The notes: generated by a model from the letters alone, not told the origin. 64,000 bases of DNA from Ruminimicrobiellum sp045223915 (GCA_045223915.1 JBGUZU010000005.1:1-64000), one strand, 5' to 3'; numbered from the stretch's first letter, positions 41,123-49,901 are shown. Numbers and translations: made by a program.

Positions 41123-44100
41123 ATGACAGAAAAGAAAAATTTTGATACAAAAAAGCTTTATATATCAGGGGTAAACGAGTGTTCGGTGGCACACTTTTTA
41201 TCCCAATATATATTAACAAGTAACGAAAAATCTATGCTTGTTATACTCAACGATAACGAAATAGATTCCGTAAGCCAAGATATCAAAACTTTTCTTGATA
41301 ATAAAGATATAACGGTATTGGAATATCCGTCCGATGACGAAGCTAAAAGAATAATAACATTATCTAAAATGTCGGCATTACAGCAAACCGTTGTTGTTGC
41401 CGACAAAGAATCTGTAGATAAAGAAGTGTTAACTTTTAATGCTTTACAGGATAATACCGTCACTTTAAAAGTAAATAACGGATACAAATACAGCGGTATA
41501 ATAACGACATTATCAAAAATAGGATATTCAAGGGAAAATTTTGTTGAAGATAAAGGTCAATTTTCCGTAAGGGGAGATATACTTGATATTTGGCCTTGCG
41601 ATAACGAAAATCCCATAAGAATAACTTTTGATTTCGAAACGGTGGAAACAATAAAAACTTTTGATTATATCTCGCAAAGATCACAACAATATCTGGACGA
41701 AATAACCATACTTCCCTATAAAATTGTAGATACAAAAACGACATTGTTAGACCAATTAAATAATAACTTTGTTGTATATTGTGATGATGAAATAGAAAAA
41801 GACAGCCGTTTCGATAAATTTAATTTGATAATAAACGATCCTTTAAATAAAAAATCTATCCATTATAATTATCAAAGTTTTCAGGGATTTCAAGGTGACA
41901 TAAAATATTTTATCGGGTTAATACAAGATTTAAAATATAATGCGATACCTATAAAAATATATTGTTCCAACGAACCGGAAAAACAAAAGATGGTGGACTT
42001 GTTTTATGAGAACGGGTGGGAGTTTGACGATATACCGGCTATGACAATTATGCCGTTATGGCACGGCTTTTATTTGAAAGACGAAGTTGCGATAATTTCC
42101 ACAAAAGAAATTCTTTATAAAAGAAAACAAATAAGTTTTCCTAAAATGAAAAGCGGTAAAAGACTTGAAGGAATATGGGAAATATCCGCAGGCGATTATG
42201 TTGTTCATGAAAAGTACGGTATAGGAAAATATAAAGGATTAAAGAAGATAAGTCAGTCCGATAAAACTGCCGAATATTTGTGCATAGAGTACAGAAAAGG
42301 GGATAAGCTTTATGTCCCTCCCGATGATTTCAGGGTGGTTCAAAAATATATCGGTGTTGAAGGTGTAAAGCCGAAACTGTATTCTATGGATACATTTGCC
42401 TGGGAACGAGTAAAACACAGAGCCAGAGAAGAAGCTTCCGCTTTTGCAAAAGAGTTATTAAAACTTTATGCTCAAAGAGCACAGACTCAAAGACAACCGT
42501 ACCCGCAAATGAGTTTATTGGAAAAAGATTTGGCAGAATCTTTTGCCTATGAAGAAACAACAGACCAACTAAAAGCTATAGAAGATATAAATAACGATTT
42601 TTCCAAACCGTACCCTATGGAAAGGTTAATTTGCGGTGATGTGGGGTTCGGTAAAACCGAAGTTGCTTTAAGGGCGGCATTTAAAGTTGTGTGCCAATCG
42701 AAGCAGGTTGCACTTCTTGTTCCTACGACGGTTTTAGCAGAACAACATTACAACACTTTTGTTAACAGATTGGCGGCATTTCCCGCAAAAGTTGAAGTTA
42801 TAAGCAGATTCCAAAAACCCGCTCAGCAGAAAAAGATTTTGCAGGAACTTAAAGCGGGAAATATTGATATTATTGTAGGAACTCATAGATTATTACAAAA
42901 AGATGTTGAGTTTAAAAATTTGGGACTTTTGATTATTGATGAAGAGCACAGGTTCGGTGTGAAACAGAAAGAAAAAATTAAGCAGATGAAACAAAATATA
43001 GATATATTGATGTTATCGGCTACTCCTATTCCGAGAACATTATCGGGGGCATTGTACGGGTTAAGAGATTTATCTTTAATAGAAACACAACCTTACGGAA
43101 GACAACCTATAGAAACAAATATCGCATTTTATGATTCCAAACTTATAAAAAATATTATCGAAGCCGAACTTTCAAGAAACGGACAGGTATTTTATGTTTA
43201 TAACAGAGTTGAAACAATATTAAATAAAGCTGCCGAAATAAAAAAGTTGTTGCCTGATATAAGGTTGGATGTTATACATGGGCAAATGAAACCGTCCGAG
43301 ATAGAAAAAGTTATGTGGCGATTTTTACACAGGGAACTGGATGTGTTGATAGCAACAACTATAATAGAGTCCGGTATAGATATCCCTACGGTAAACACAA
43401 TGATAATAGAAGATGCACAAAATTTCGGGCTTTCACAACTTCATCAGTTAAGAGGAAGAATCGGCAGGGAAAAACAAAAAGCATACTGTTACCTTTTCTA
43501 TAAAGAAAAAGATATGAATGATGATGCAATTAAAAGACTTGAAGCAATGAAAAATTTCAGTGAGTTGGGTTCGGGATACAAAATTGCATTGAAAGATTTG
43601 GAAATAAGAGGTGCCGGCGGTATATTAAGTGCAAAACAGCACGGCTTTGTCAGGGATATCGGTTATGAGATGTTTGCAAGGTTACTTGAAGAAGAAGGTC
43701 ATAAAGTCAGAGGTGTTCCGCAAAAAGAAGCCAGGAAACATAATGTTGAAGTTGACTTATATATAGATGCTTTTATTCCGCAGGATTATATTGAAGATGA
43801 AGATATAAGAATATTGTTTTACAGAAAAATATCGAACATATATGTTCAGGAAGAAATTGATGAAATAAGAAACGAACTTTTGGACAGGTTCGGCAAGATC
43901 CCTGAAAATGTTGAGAATTTGTTTAAGATAGCACAAATTAAAATAAATGCATCAAAGATTTTTGTTGAAAGAATTTCCGAAGATAAAAGATTTTGTTACA
44001 TATATTTCAGGAAGGATACAAATTTTGACAAAATAGACTCAATGAGATTTATAACGGATTACAATTCTTTGGTGGAATTTAATAGAACTGATAGTTTCAG

Positions 44101-44188
44101 CTTTAAATTGGTAAAAAGCAAAATATATTCAAATTTCATTGATTATATAATACAATTCTTAAAAGAATTTAAAAAATATATGAAGTAA
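41123..44188 (+). CDS. mfd: Transcription-repair coupling factor Mfd
   Basis: 1021 aa, shorter than the usual ~1150. Domains: a reduced UvrB-like N-terminal region (about 1-300), the CarD-like RNA-polymerase-interacting domain (GDYVVHEKYGIGKYKGL), a RecG-like helicase (GDVGFGKTEVALRA, DEEHRFG, IGREKQKAYCYLFY) and a C-terminal TRCF domain. It removes stalled RNA polymerase and recruits UvrABC. The shortening seems to lie in the N-terminal UvrB-like part. Helicase motifs are complete. Confidence 0.95.
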   Translation: MTEKKNFDTKKLYISGVNECSVAHFLSQYILTSNEKSMLVILNDNEIDSVSQDIKTFLDNKDITVLEYPSDDEAKRIITLSKMSALQQTVVVADKESVDKEVLTFNALQDNTVTLKVNNGYKYSGIITTLSKIGYSRENFVEDKGQFSVRGDILDIWPCDNENPIRITFDFETVETIKTFDYISQRSQQYLDEITILPYKIVDTKTTLLDQLNNNFVVYCDDEIEKDSRFDKFNLIINDPLNKKSIHYNYQSFQGFQGDIKYFIGLIQDLKYNAIPIKIYCSNEPEKQKMVDLFYENGWEFDDIPAMTIMPLWHGFYLKDEVAIISTKEILYKRKQISFPKMKSGKRLEGIWEISAGDYVVHEKYGIGKYKGLKKISQSDKTAEYLCIEYRKGDKLYVPPDDFRVVQKYIGVEGVKPKLYSMDTFAWERVKHRAREEASAFAKELLKLYAQRAQTQRQPYPQMSLLEKDLAESFAYEETTDQLKAIEDINNDFSKPYPMERLICGDVGFGKTEVALRAAFKVVCQSKQVALLVPTTVLAEQHYNTFVNRLAAFPAKVEVISRFQKPAQQKKILQELKAGNIDIIVGTHRLLQKDVEFKNLGLLIIDEEHRFGVKQKEKIKQMKQNIDILMLSATPIPRTLSGALYGLRDLSLIETQPYGRQPIETNIAFYDSKLIKNIIEAELSRNGQVFYVYNRVETILNKAAEIKKLLPDIRLDVIHGQMKPSEIEKVMWRFLHRELDVLIATTIIESGIDIPTVNTMIIEDAQNFGLSQLHQLRGRIGREKQKAYCYLFYKEKDMNDDAIKRLEAMKNFSELGSGYKIALKDLEIRGAGGILSAKQHGFVRDIGYEMFARLLEEEGHKVRGVPQKEARKHNVEVDLYIDAFIPQDYIEDEDIRILFYRKISNIYVQEEIDEIRNELLDRFGKIPENVENLFKIAQIKINASKIFVERISEDKRFCYIYFRKDTNFDKIDSMRFITDYNSLVEFNRTDSFSFKLVKSKIYSNFIDYIIQFLKEFKKYMK

Positions 44189-44234
44189 GTTTATAAGGTT
44201 ATTGGGTGATAGGTTTATAGGTTGAAAAACAATA

Positions 44235-44261
44235 TGTCATTCCGGACTTGATCCGGAATCT
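44235..44261 (+). repeat. 27-nt CTTGA-loop palindromic repeat, copy 5
   Basis: TGTC, stem ATTCCGGA, loop CTTGA, stem TCCGGAAT, then CT. It lies in the mfd-rpsP spacer. Confidence 0.85.
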
Positions 44262-44330
44262 ATTAAAAACTTTGTGCCGTAGGCACACCTAAATTATACA
44301 TTGTAAATTATAAATTGCCTTTCCCGGTTG

Positions 44331-44359
44331 TTGACAAATTAGCCAAAAACATATAAAAT
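44331..44359 (+). promoter_or_regulatory. Promoter of the rpsP-rplS operon
   Basis: TTGACA (44331-44336), 17-nt spacer, TAAAAT (44354-44359). The leader begins with a hairpin, TAACTTGCTT (44367-44376) / AAGCAGGTTA (44383-44392), about 26 nt before rpsP. It could be a ribosomal-protein binding site, but no family match was made. Confidence 0.75.
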
Positions 44360-44418
44360 CTTATACTAACTTGCTTTTTAATAAGCAGGTTAAGTATTTT
44401 ATTTAAGGAGAAATGTAA

Positions 44419-44676
44419 ATGAGTGTGAGAATTCGTCTACAGAGAATAGGAAGACCGAAAAGAGCATACTATAGAGTAGTTGCTATTGATCAAAGAGCAA
44501 AAAGAAACGGCAAACCTATTGAAATTTTAGGACAATACGATCCGGTATTGCAGGAAAACAAATTAAATGTAAAACAAGACAGAGTTGAGTATTGGTTGAA
44601 AACCGGTGCAAAACCTTCTGATACTGTTGCAGATTTATTGAAAAAAGCATCAGCACCTGCAGAAGAAAGTAAATAG
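44419..44676 (+). CDS. rpsP: 30S ribosomal protein S16
   Basis: 85 aa, the usual size. Starts MSVRIRLQRIGRPKRAYYRVV, typical for S16, with ILGQYDP and YWLKTGAKPSDTV. AAGGAG precedes ATG. It is first in the conserved rpsP-khpA-rimM-trmD-rplS-rnhB order. Confidence 0.97.
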   Translation: MSVRIRLQRIGRPKRAYYRVVAIDQRAKRNGKPIEILGQYDPVLQENKLNVKQDRVEYWLKTGAKPSDTVADLLKKASAPAEESK

Positions 44677-44730
44677 TATTTGTATTTAATTGTTGTTTAA
44701 AACTAAAAGAAAATTAATGGAGATATAACG

Positions 44731-44961
44731 ATGAAAGAATTAATCCTTTTTATAGCAAAATCATTAGTAGATAATCCTGATCAAGTAGAAGTAAATGAAG
44801 TTATAGGTGAAAAATCAACAATTTTGGAACTCAAAGTTGCAGCAGGCGACAGAGGTAAAATTATCGGTAAAGAAGGAAGAATAATAAAAGCTATCAGAAT
44901 AATTTTGAATTCTGCTTCCGCAAAACTTGATAAGAGAACAACATTGGAGATAGTAGAGTAG
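44731..44961 (+). CDS. khpA: KH-domain RNA-binding protein KhpA (YlqC)
   Basis: 76 aa, single KH domain with the GxxG loop in GDRGKIIGKEGRIIKAIRII. KhpA is a small RNA chaperone, often placed between rpsP and rimM as here. GGAG precedes ATG. The rimM gene starts 3 bp after its stop. Confidence 0.95.
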   Translation: MKELILFIAKSLVDNPDQVEVNEVIGEKSTILELKVAAGDRGKIIGKEGRIIKAIRIILNSASAKLDKRTTLEIVE

Positions 44962-44964
44962 TAA

Positions 44965-45294
44965 ATGGGCAGTATTCGTAAAAAAACCGCTAAAACAAGT
45001 TGGAAAGTAGCGGATATTTTGGGTTTTGAAGTTTTTGATCAAGATGGAAATTTGTTGGGATTGTTGGCAGATGTTATATCAACGGGCAACAACGATGTTT
45101 GGACAATAAAGTCCGATACGGAAGAGCTTTTAATTCCGGCTTTAAAAAGTATAGTTACAAAAGTAGATATATCTGCAAAAAGAATTTTTGTATCTTTACC
45201 GGACGGATATGTTGATATTTACGGAACAAAAGTAAAATTGGAAGATGCGGTAGTTGTAGAGGAATTTTCCGGAATTACTGTTTATGAAGATTGA
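44965..45294 (+). CDS. rimM: RimM reduced to the PRC-barrel domain
   Basis: 109 aa, whereas RimM is usually about 165-180. The sequence aligns to the C-terminal PRC barrel only (GFEVFDQDGNLLGLLADVI, NDVWTI, LLIPALKSIV, SLPDGYVD). The N-terminal RimM beta-barrel with its KPHG-like motif is missing. Only 3 bp lie between khpA and the ATG, so the N-domain is not hidden in another frame. The operon position fits RimM, a 30S maturation factor. It overlaps trmD by 11 bp. Confidence 0.82.
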   Translation: MGSIRKKTAKTSWKVADILGFEVFDQDGNLLGLLADVISTGNNDVWTIKSDTEELLIPALKSIVTKVDISAKRIFVSLPDGYVDIYGTKVKLEDAVVVEEFSGITVYED

Positions 45295-45991
45295 TATACT
45301 GACTATATTCCCAGATATGTTTAAAGGTCCTATGACTTGCAGTTTAATGAATAGGGCAATACAGAACAAAATTTTAGATATAAACTATATAGATATCAGA
45401 TCTTTTACAAAAGATAAACACAAAAAAGTAGATGATAGACCGTTCGGCGGCGGACCGGGTATGTTAATGCAGGTTGAACCGATATATTTATCATTGAAAA
45501 GTGTTGGTGTAAGAAAGAAAAATCGTTTATACAAAAATCCTTATAAAAAACCTTATGTGATTTATATGAGTCCGCAAGGCAACTTATTAAACACTAAAAA
45601 GGTTAAAACTCTTTCGAAATATGAACATTTAGTTTTACTTTGCGGTCATTACGAAGGAGTTGATGAAAGGGTTTTAAATTGGGTGGATGAAGAAATCTCT
45701 ATAGGGGATTATGTCTTGACCGGCGGTGAAATTCCGGCAATGGTTTTAATAGATTCCGTTGCAAGAATGTTACCGGGAGTTGTTCAGGATAAATCTTCCG
45801 TAGAACAAGATTCTTTTTATGACGGGATGCTTGATTATCCTCAATATACCCGCCCTGCAAAATTTAAAAATTTTAAAGTACCGGAAGTGTTGTTATCCGG
45901 TAATCATTTAGAAATAGAAAAATGGCGAAAACAGCAGTCTTATGAGAGAACAAAAAACAGAAGACCTGACCTGTTAAAGTTAAAAAAGTAA
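45284..45991 (+). CDS. trmD: tRNA (guanine-37-N1)-methyltransferase
   Basis: 235 aa. SPOUT methylase: MKIDILTIFPDMF, DDRPFGGGPGMLMQ, LCGHYEGVDERV and GDYVLTGGEIPAM (SAM knot), then SVARMLPGVV. It methylates G37 in tRNA-Pro, -Leu and -Arg. The start overlaps the rimM end, indicating coupling. Confidence 0.97.
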   Translation: MKIDILTIFPDMFKGPMTCSLMNRAIQNKILDINYIDIRSFTKDKHKKVDDRPFGGGPGMLMQVEPIYLSLKSVGVRKKNRLYKNPYKKPYVIYMSPQGNLLNTKKVKTLSKYEHLVLLCGHYEGVDERVLNWVDEEISIGDYVLTGGEIPAMVLIDSVARMLPGVVQDKSSVEQDSFYDGMLDYPQYTRPAKFKNFKVPEVLLSGNHLEIEKWRKQQSYERTKNRRPDLLKLKK

Positions 45992-46012
45992 TTAAGTTAA
46001 AGGAGTAGTAAA

Positions 46013-46384
46013 ATGTCACTTATAGACCAAATCGAAGCAGCACAAAAAAAAGATGTTAAAGTTCAATTCAAAGCCGGAGATACAGTAAGGGTTTTCTTCA
46101 AAGTTGTTGAAGGCGGAAACGAAAGAATTCAGGCTTTTGAAGGTGTAGTTATACAGAAAAAAGGTACAGGTTTAACCGAAACTTTTACGGTAAGAAAAAT
46201 CTCTTTCGGCGTTGGAGTAGAAAGAATATTCCCTATTCATTCACCGAGAATCGATAAAATACAAGTAGTAAGACAAGGTAAAGTAAGAAGAGCAAAACTT
46301 TACTACTTAAGAGATTTAGCAGGTAAAGCAGCAAGAATTTCCGAAGTACAAAACAAACAACAAGCAGAAGCTGCAGCAAAGTAA
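46013..46384 (+). CDS. rplS: 50S ribosomal protein L19
   Basis: 123 aa. Typical L19: FKAGDTVRVFFKVVEGG, RIQAFEGVVI, TVRKISFGVGVERIFP and RAKLYYLRDLAGKAARI. AAGGAG precedes ATG. It is 18 bp from the rnhB start proposed here. Confidence 0.97.
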   Translation: MSLIDQIEAAQKKDVKVQFKAGDTVRVFFKVVEGGNERIQAFEGVVIQKKGTGLTETFTVRKISFGVGVERIFPIHSPRIDKIQVVRQGKVRRAKLYYLRDLAGKAARISEVQNKQQAEAAAK

Positions 46385-46402
46385 TAATAAAAGGAAATTA
46401 AA

Positions 46403-47020
46403 ATTTCTCTTTTTGAATTTGATAAAGATTTTTATAATAAAGGACTTCAATTTGTCTCAGGTGTTGACGAGGCAGGTCGAGGTCCTTTAGCAGGTCCGGT
46501 GGTAGCAGCTGCAGTTATCCTTCCTAAAGATATATTCATAGACGGCGTAAACGATTCAAAAAAATTAACGGAAAAAAAAAGAAATGTTTTGTTTGAAGAA
46601 ATAAAAAAGAAAGCTTTTTCTTACGGTATAGGAATAGTTGATGCCAAAACAATAGATGAAATAAATATTTTGCAGGCAACATTTCTTGCAATGAGAAAAG
46701 CATTGGAACAGTTATCGGTAAAACCGGAATTGGTTTTAATTGACGGTAATCATACAATACCTAATTTACAAAATAAACAACAGGCAATAGTTTCCGGTGA
46801 TGCTAAGAGTGCATGCATTGCATGTGCATCGATACTTGCAAAAGTTACAAGAGATAATATGATGTATGAATATGCAAAACAATATCCGCAATATAATTTT
46901 GAAAAGCATAAAGGGTACGGTACAAAAGCACATATTGAGGCAATAGAAAAATACGGTCCTTGTCCTATACACAGAATGACATTTGCTCCGTTAAATTCCA
47001 AGCAACTTGAATTGCTTTGA
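46403..47020 (+). CDS. rnhB: Ribonuclease HII with an unusual ATT start
   Basis: 205 aa if it begins at ATT 46403. AAGGA (46391-46395) lies 7 nt upstream, and the resulting N-terminus reads (M)SLFEFDKDF..., like many RNase HII proteins. The catalytic motif GVDEAGRGPLAG (Asp22, Glu23) is upstream of the first ordinary in-frame start (GTG 46499), so a later start would remove the active site. Other motifs are VLIDGN, ASILAKVTRD and KGYGTKAH. It removes ribonucleotides from DNA-RNA hybrids. The frame has a TAA at 46388 and no ATG/GTG/TTG in between. Confidence 0.88.
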   Translation: MSLFEFDKDFYNKGLQFVSGVDEAGRGPLAGPVVAAAVILPKDIFIDGVNDSKKLTEKKRNVLFEEIKKKAFSYGIGIVDAKTIDEINILQATFLAMRKALEQLSVKPELVLIDGNHTIPNLQNKQQAIVSGDAKSACIACASILAKVTRDNMMYEYAKQYPQYNFEKHKGYGTKAHIEAIEKYGPCPIHRMTFAPLNSKQLELL

Positions 47021-47153
47021 TAGAAGATTTGAGATATATAGATATAGAATTGTTGTCATCCCGCACTTGATGCGGGATCTTGTAGTTAAAAGTAGTTGTC
47101 GTTCAAACTATAAGCCATAAACTGTAAGCTTTAAGCTATTAAAAGGTATAACA
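47021..47153. repeat. Simple-sequence spacer (rnhB-yraN) with CTTGA repeat copy 6
   Basis: AGAAGATTTGAGATATATAGATATAG is followed by the 27-nt repeat at 47054-47080 (stem ATCCCGCA, loop CTTGA, stem TGCGGGAT), identical to copy 2. AAACTATAAGCCATAAACTG/AAGCTTTAAGC-type units lead up to yraN. Confidence 0.75.
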
Positions 47154-47522
47154 ATGAAAGAGTTGACTACGGATATCGGCAAAAAATACGAAGACGAAGC
47201 AGTTAATTTTCTTAAAAAATTAAACTATAAAATTATAGAACAAAATTTTAAATTTTTGCCGATAGGGGAAATAGATATTATTGCCAAAGATAAAAAAACA
47301 ATAGTTTTTGTTGAAGTAAAGTACAGAAAAACCAAAGAATTTGGAACACCTGCCGAATTTGTAACAAAATCCAAGCAAAATAAAGTAATAAAAACAGCAC
47401 TATGTTATATTAAACAAAACAAAATAAAAGCAGATATAAGATTTGATGTTATATCAATTTGCCAAACGGAAATCGAACATATAAAAAATGCTTTTTGTCC
47501 TGATACTTATTTTACTTATTGA
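47154..47522 (+). CDS. UPF0102 (YraN) nuclease-fold protein
   Basis: 122 aa. Endonuclease-like fold: GKKYEDEAVNFLKKLNYKIIEQNF, GEIDIIAKDKKTIVFVEVKYRK (D-ExK core) and a C-terminal RFDVISI. The family usually follows rnhB, as here. Function not established. It overlaps the convergent amidohydrolase gene by 11 bp at the 3' end. Confidence 0.92.
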   Translation: MKELTTDIGKKYEDEAVNFLKKLNYKIIEQNFKFLPIGEIDIIAKDKKTIVFVEVKYRKTKEFGTPAEFVTKSKQNKVIKTALCYIKQNKIKADIRFDVISICQTEIEHIKNAFCPDTYFTY

Positions 47523-48672
47523 GGAAAAGTTTTGCGGTGTTAGCTAAAATTTCCGCGCCTTTAGGAAGAGCAGTTTCATCCAAATCAAACTTTTCATGAT
47601 GCCAAGGATAAGACGTTTTCTCATTTGAAGAAGTTCCCACATAAATAAAAGCACCTTTAACCTCATGTAAATATTCGGCAAAATCTTCGCCGGCCATAGA
47701 CGGGTTTTTTAAGAATTCTATATTTTTTGGACCGTAAACTTGTTTCGCTGATTCGTAACATAAATCTACAACGGAATCCGTATTTATTAAAGGATTGTTC
47801 AAAACTTGATAATCAAAAGTGTATGTCATTGAATAACTTTTACAAATACCTTGCAGCCTTTTTATCATTTCTTTTTTTATAAGTTCTCTCGTTTTTTCAC
47901 TGAATGTTCTGACTGTTCCCACAACGGTTACTTTGTCTGCAATTATATTATATTGTTGTCCGCCTTCAACTTTTCCTACGGTAACAACTACCGGTTCAAC
48001 GGGATTTACTATTCTTGAAGGAATAGTTTGTAAAGACATTATAAATTCACTTGTTGCAACAATAGGATCTTTGGATAAATGAGGATATGCTCCATGTCCT
48101 AAAAGACCTTTTATTTCTATAACAAATTTATCTACTCCCGCCATCATTGCACCGTATTTTAAAGCAACTTTACCTGATTTTGTCCAAGGACTTACATGTG
48201 CACCTATAATGCAATCAACTTTGTTAGCAGATAATACTCCTTCTTTTATCATTCCTTTGGATCCGCCGGCAGTTTCTTCATCAAGTTGGAACGTGAACTG
48301 AATTTTACCCGCAAACTCTTCTTTTTGTTTGGCTAGAATCATTGCCGCACCGAGCAACATTGTTGTGTTACCGTCATGACCGCAAGCATGCATTACACCC
48401 GGATTTTTTGATTTATATGAATGATTGTTTTTTTCTTTTATGGGAAGCGCGTCCAAGTCCGCTCTTAAAGCAATAACTTTAGTTTTTTTATTGGTTTTCT
48501 TTGTTCCTTCCAAAATTCCGATAACACCTGTTTTACATAATCTGTATGTTTTTATGCCTTGTTCTTTTAAAGTCTTTTCTACTAAATCGGCAGTCTTAAA
48601 TTCTTTATTACTGAGTTCCGGATTTTGATGGATGGTTCTTCTTATATTTTGTAAAGTTTTAAATAAGTTCAT
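47512..48672 (-). CDS. M20-family metal-dependent amidohydrolase
   Basis: 386 aa. M20D type: IRRTIHQNPELSNKEF, ALRADLDALPI, HACGHDGNTTML, QLDEETAGGSKG and GGQQYNIIADKVTVVGTVRTF. A two-metal site is implied. Members remove acyl groups from amino acids (hippurate, N-acyl amino acids or N-acetyldiaminopimelate). No signal peptide. It is the downstream end of the acpS-nnrD-amidohydrolase minus-strand cluster. Substrate not assigned. Confidence 0.9.
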   Translation of the reverse strand: MNLFKTLQNIRRTIHQNPELSNKEFKTADLVEKTLKEQGIKTYRLCKTGVIGILEGTKKTNKKTKVIALRADLDALPIKEKNNHSYKSKNPGVMHACGHDGNTTMLLGAAMILAKQKEEFAGKIQFTFQLDEETAGGSKGMIKEGVLSANKVDCIIGAHVSPWTKSGKVALKYGAMMAGVDKFVIEIKGLLGHGAYPHLSKDPIVATSEFIMSLQTIPSRIVNPVEPVVVTVGKVEGGQQYNIIADKVTVVGTVRTFSEKTRELIKKEMIKRLQGICKSYSMTYTFDYQVLNNPLINTDSVVDLCYESAKQVYGPKNIEFLKNPSMAGEDFAEYLHEVKGAFIYVGTSSNEKTSYPWHHEKFDLDETALPKGAEILANTAKLFLNK

Positions 48673-48688
48673 ATCTTTCTCCGAAAAA

Positions 48689-49582
48689 TTACTTTGTAAT
48701 TTTTTTTATTGCTTTAAATATGTTTCCGATTATATCACTTGCCGTCATTGAAACTTGAGAGTTTTCCTTAGCTGCAAAATCTCCGGCAAGCCCGTGAACA
48801 TAAACCGCAGTTGAAACTTTTAACAATAAATCTTTGTTTTCAATACATGCAAAAGCGGAAATTATACCGGTTAAAACATCACCGCTTCCGGCCGTAGCCA
48901 TACCGGCATTTCCGGTAGTGTTTACATATACTTTTTTACCGTCACTGACAACTGTTTTATGTCCTTTCAATAAACAAATTATATCATTATTTTTAGCAAA
49001 AGTTTTAGTTATTTCTTTTCTGTAATTATTATCTTCTTTATATTTTACTCCCGATATCCTTTCAAATTCTTTAGGGTGGGGAGTAACTGTTATTTTAGAT
49101 TTTGAATTTTTAAATTCTTTTATTATTGAATTTTTTTGTTTGCCTTCCAACGAATTCAGTCCGTCGGCATCGATTGTTACATAAATATCAAATTTTTTTA
49201 TTATCGATAATATTAAATTTTTTACGGAACTGCTTTTACCTGTTCCGCAACCGATAGCTACCGAAGTAATTTTTCTTTTTTCTATAAATTTTAATATTTT
49301 GTTTTGTGCCGATTTTGAAAATGTTCCGTCTTTTTCTTCAAGAGGTAAAAGCATAATTTCCGGTTTAATGTTTTCTGCTATAACCGGATATGCGGATTTC
49401 GGGAAGGCAATTGTTACAAGACCTGCACCGGAAGTTATTGCAGAATTAGCACATAAAACTCCGGCTCCGGGCATATTGTAAGAACCGGCAATAACAAGTA
49501 CATGTCCGAAATTATTTTTAAAACTGTTTTGATTTCTTTTAAATATATTTTTTATTTGCATTTTATTTAGAAGATACGGCAA
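48689..49582 (-). CDS. nnrD: ADP-dependent NAD(P)H-hydrate dehydratase
   Basis: 297 aa. Carbohydrate-kinase-like dehydratase domain: HVLVIAGSYNMPGAGVLCA, GCGTGKSS, TPHPKEFERI and GNAGMATAGSGDVLTG. It repairs hydrated NAD(P)H using ADP. Only the NnrD part is present, without a fused NnrE epimerase. It overlaps acpS by 20 bp and is cotranscribed. Confidence 0.93.
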   Translation of the reverse strand: MPYLLNKMQIKNIFKRNQNSFKNNFGHVLVIAGSYNMPGAGVLCANSAITSGAGLVTIAFPKSAYPVIAENIKPEIMLLPLEEKDGTFSKSAQNKILKFIEKRKITSVAIGCGTGKSSSVKNLILSIIKKFDIYVTIDADGLNSLEGKQKNSIIKEFKNSKSKITVTPHPKEFERISGVKYKEDNNYRKEITKTFAKNNDIICLLKGHKTVVSDGKKVYVNTTGNAGMATAGSGDVLTGIISAFACIENKDLLLKVSTAVYVHGLAGDFAAKENSQVSMTASDIIGNIFKAIKKITK

Positions 49583-49901
49583 CAGCTACAACCGTTGTTT
49601 TGTTATGCGAAAAAGATATATCGATGTAAGATGCTTTTTTACCTTTAATATAAACTTCAGGTTTTCCTAAAACCGAATTTTTAAATGATATATCCGTTAT
49701 TACTAATTTTTTTGATTTGTTTATTGCTTTCCAAACAGCTTCTTTGCCTGCAAATCTTACTGCAAAATGTTGAACAGCATTTTTCTTTTTAGACGAGCAA
49801 TACTCTATTTCATCTCTGGAAAATACCCGTTCGATGAAGTTTTTATCTTTTAACAATTTTTGAAATCTTTTAATTTCTTCTATATCTATTCCGATATTCA
49901 T
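49563..49901 (-). CDS. acpS: Holo-[acyl-carrier-protein] synthase
   Basis: 112 aa. AcpS trimer-type fold: GIDIEEIKRF, RVFSRDEIEYC, FAGKEAVWKAI and SFSHNKTTVVAVAV. It transfers 4'-phosphopantetheine from CoA to ACP. It is first in its minus-strand cluster, and overlaps nnrD, a pairing seen in many bacteria. Confidence 0.95.
   Translation of the reverse strand: MNIGIDIEEIKRFQKLLKDKNFIERVFSRDEIEYCSSKKKNAVQHFAVRFAGKEAVWKAINKSKKLVITDISFKNSVLGKPEVYIKGKKASYIDISFSHNKTTVVAVAVSSK

Noticed and set aside
44965..45294. rimM truncated by a frameshift
   Set aside because: The preceding DNA is the intact khpA gene with a 3-bp gap; no N-terminal RimM sequence exists in any frame nearby.
46499..47020. RNase HII starting at GTG 46499
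   Set aside because: This would remove the catalytic DEAGRG motif, which is encoded in the same open frame just upstream.
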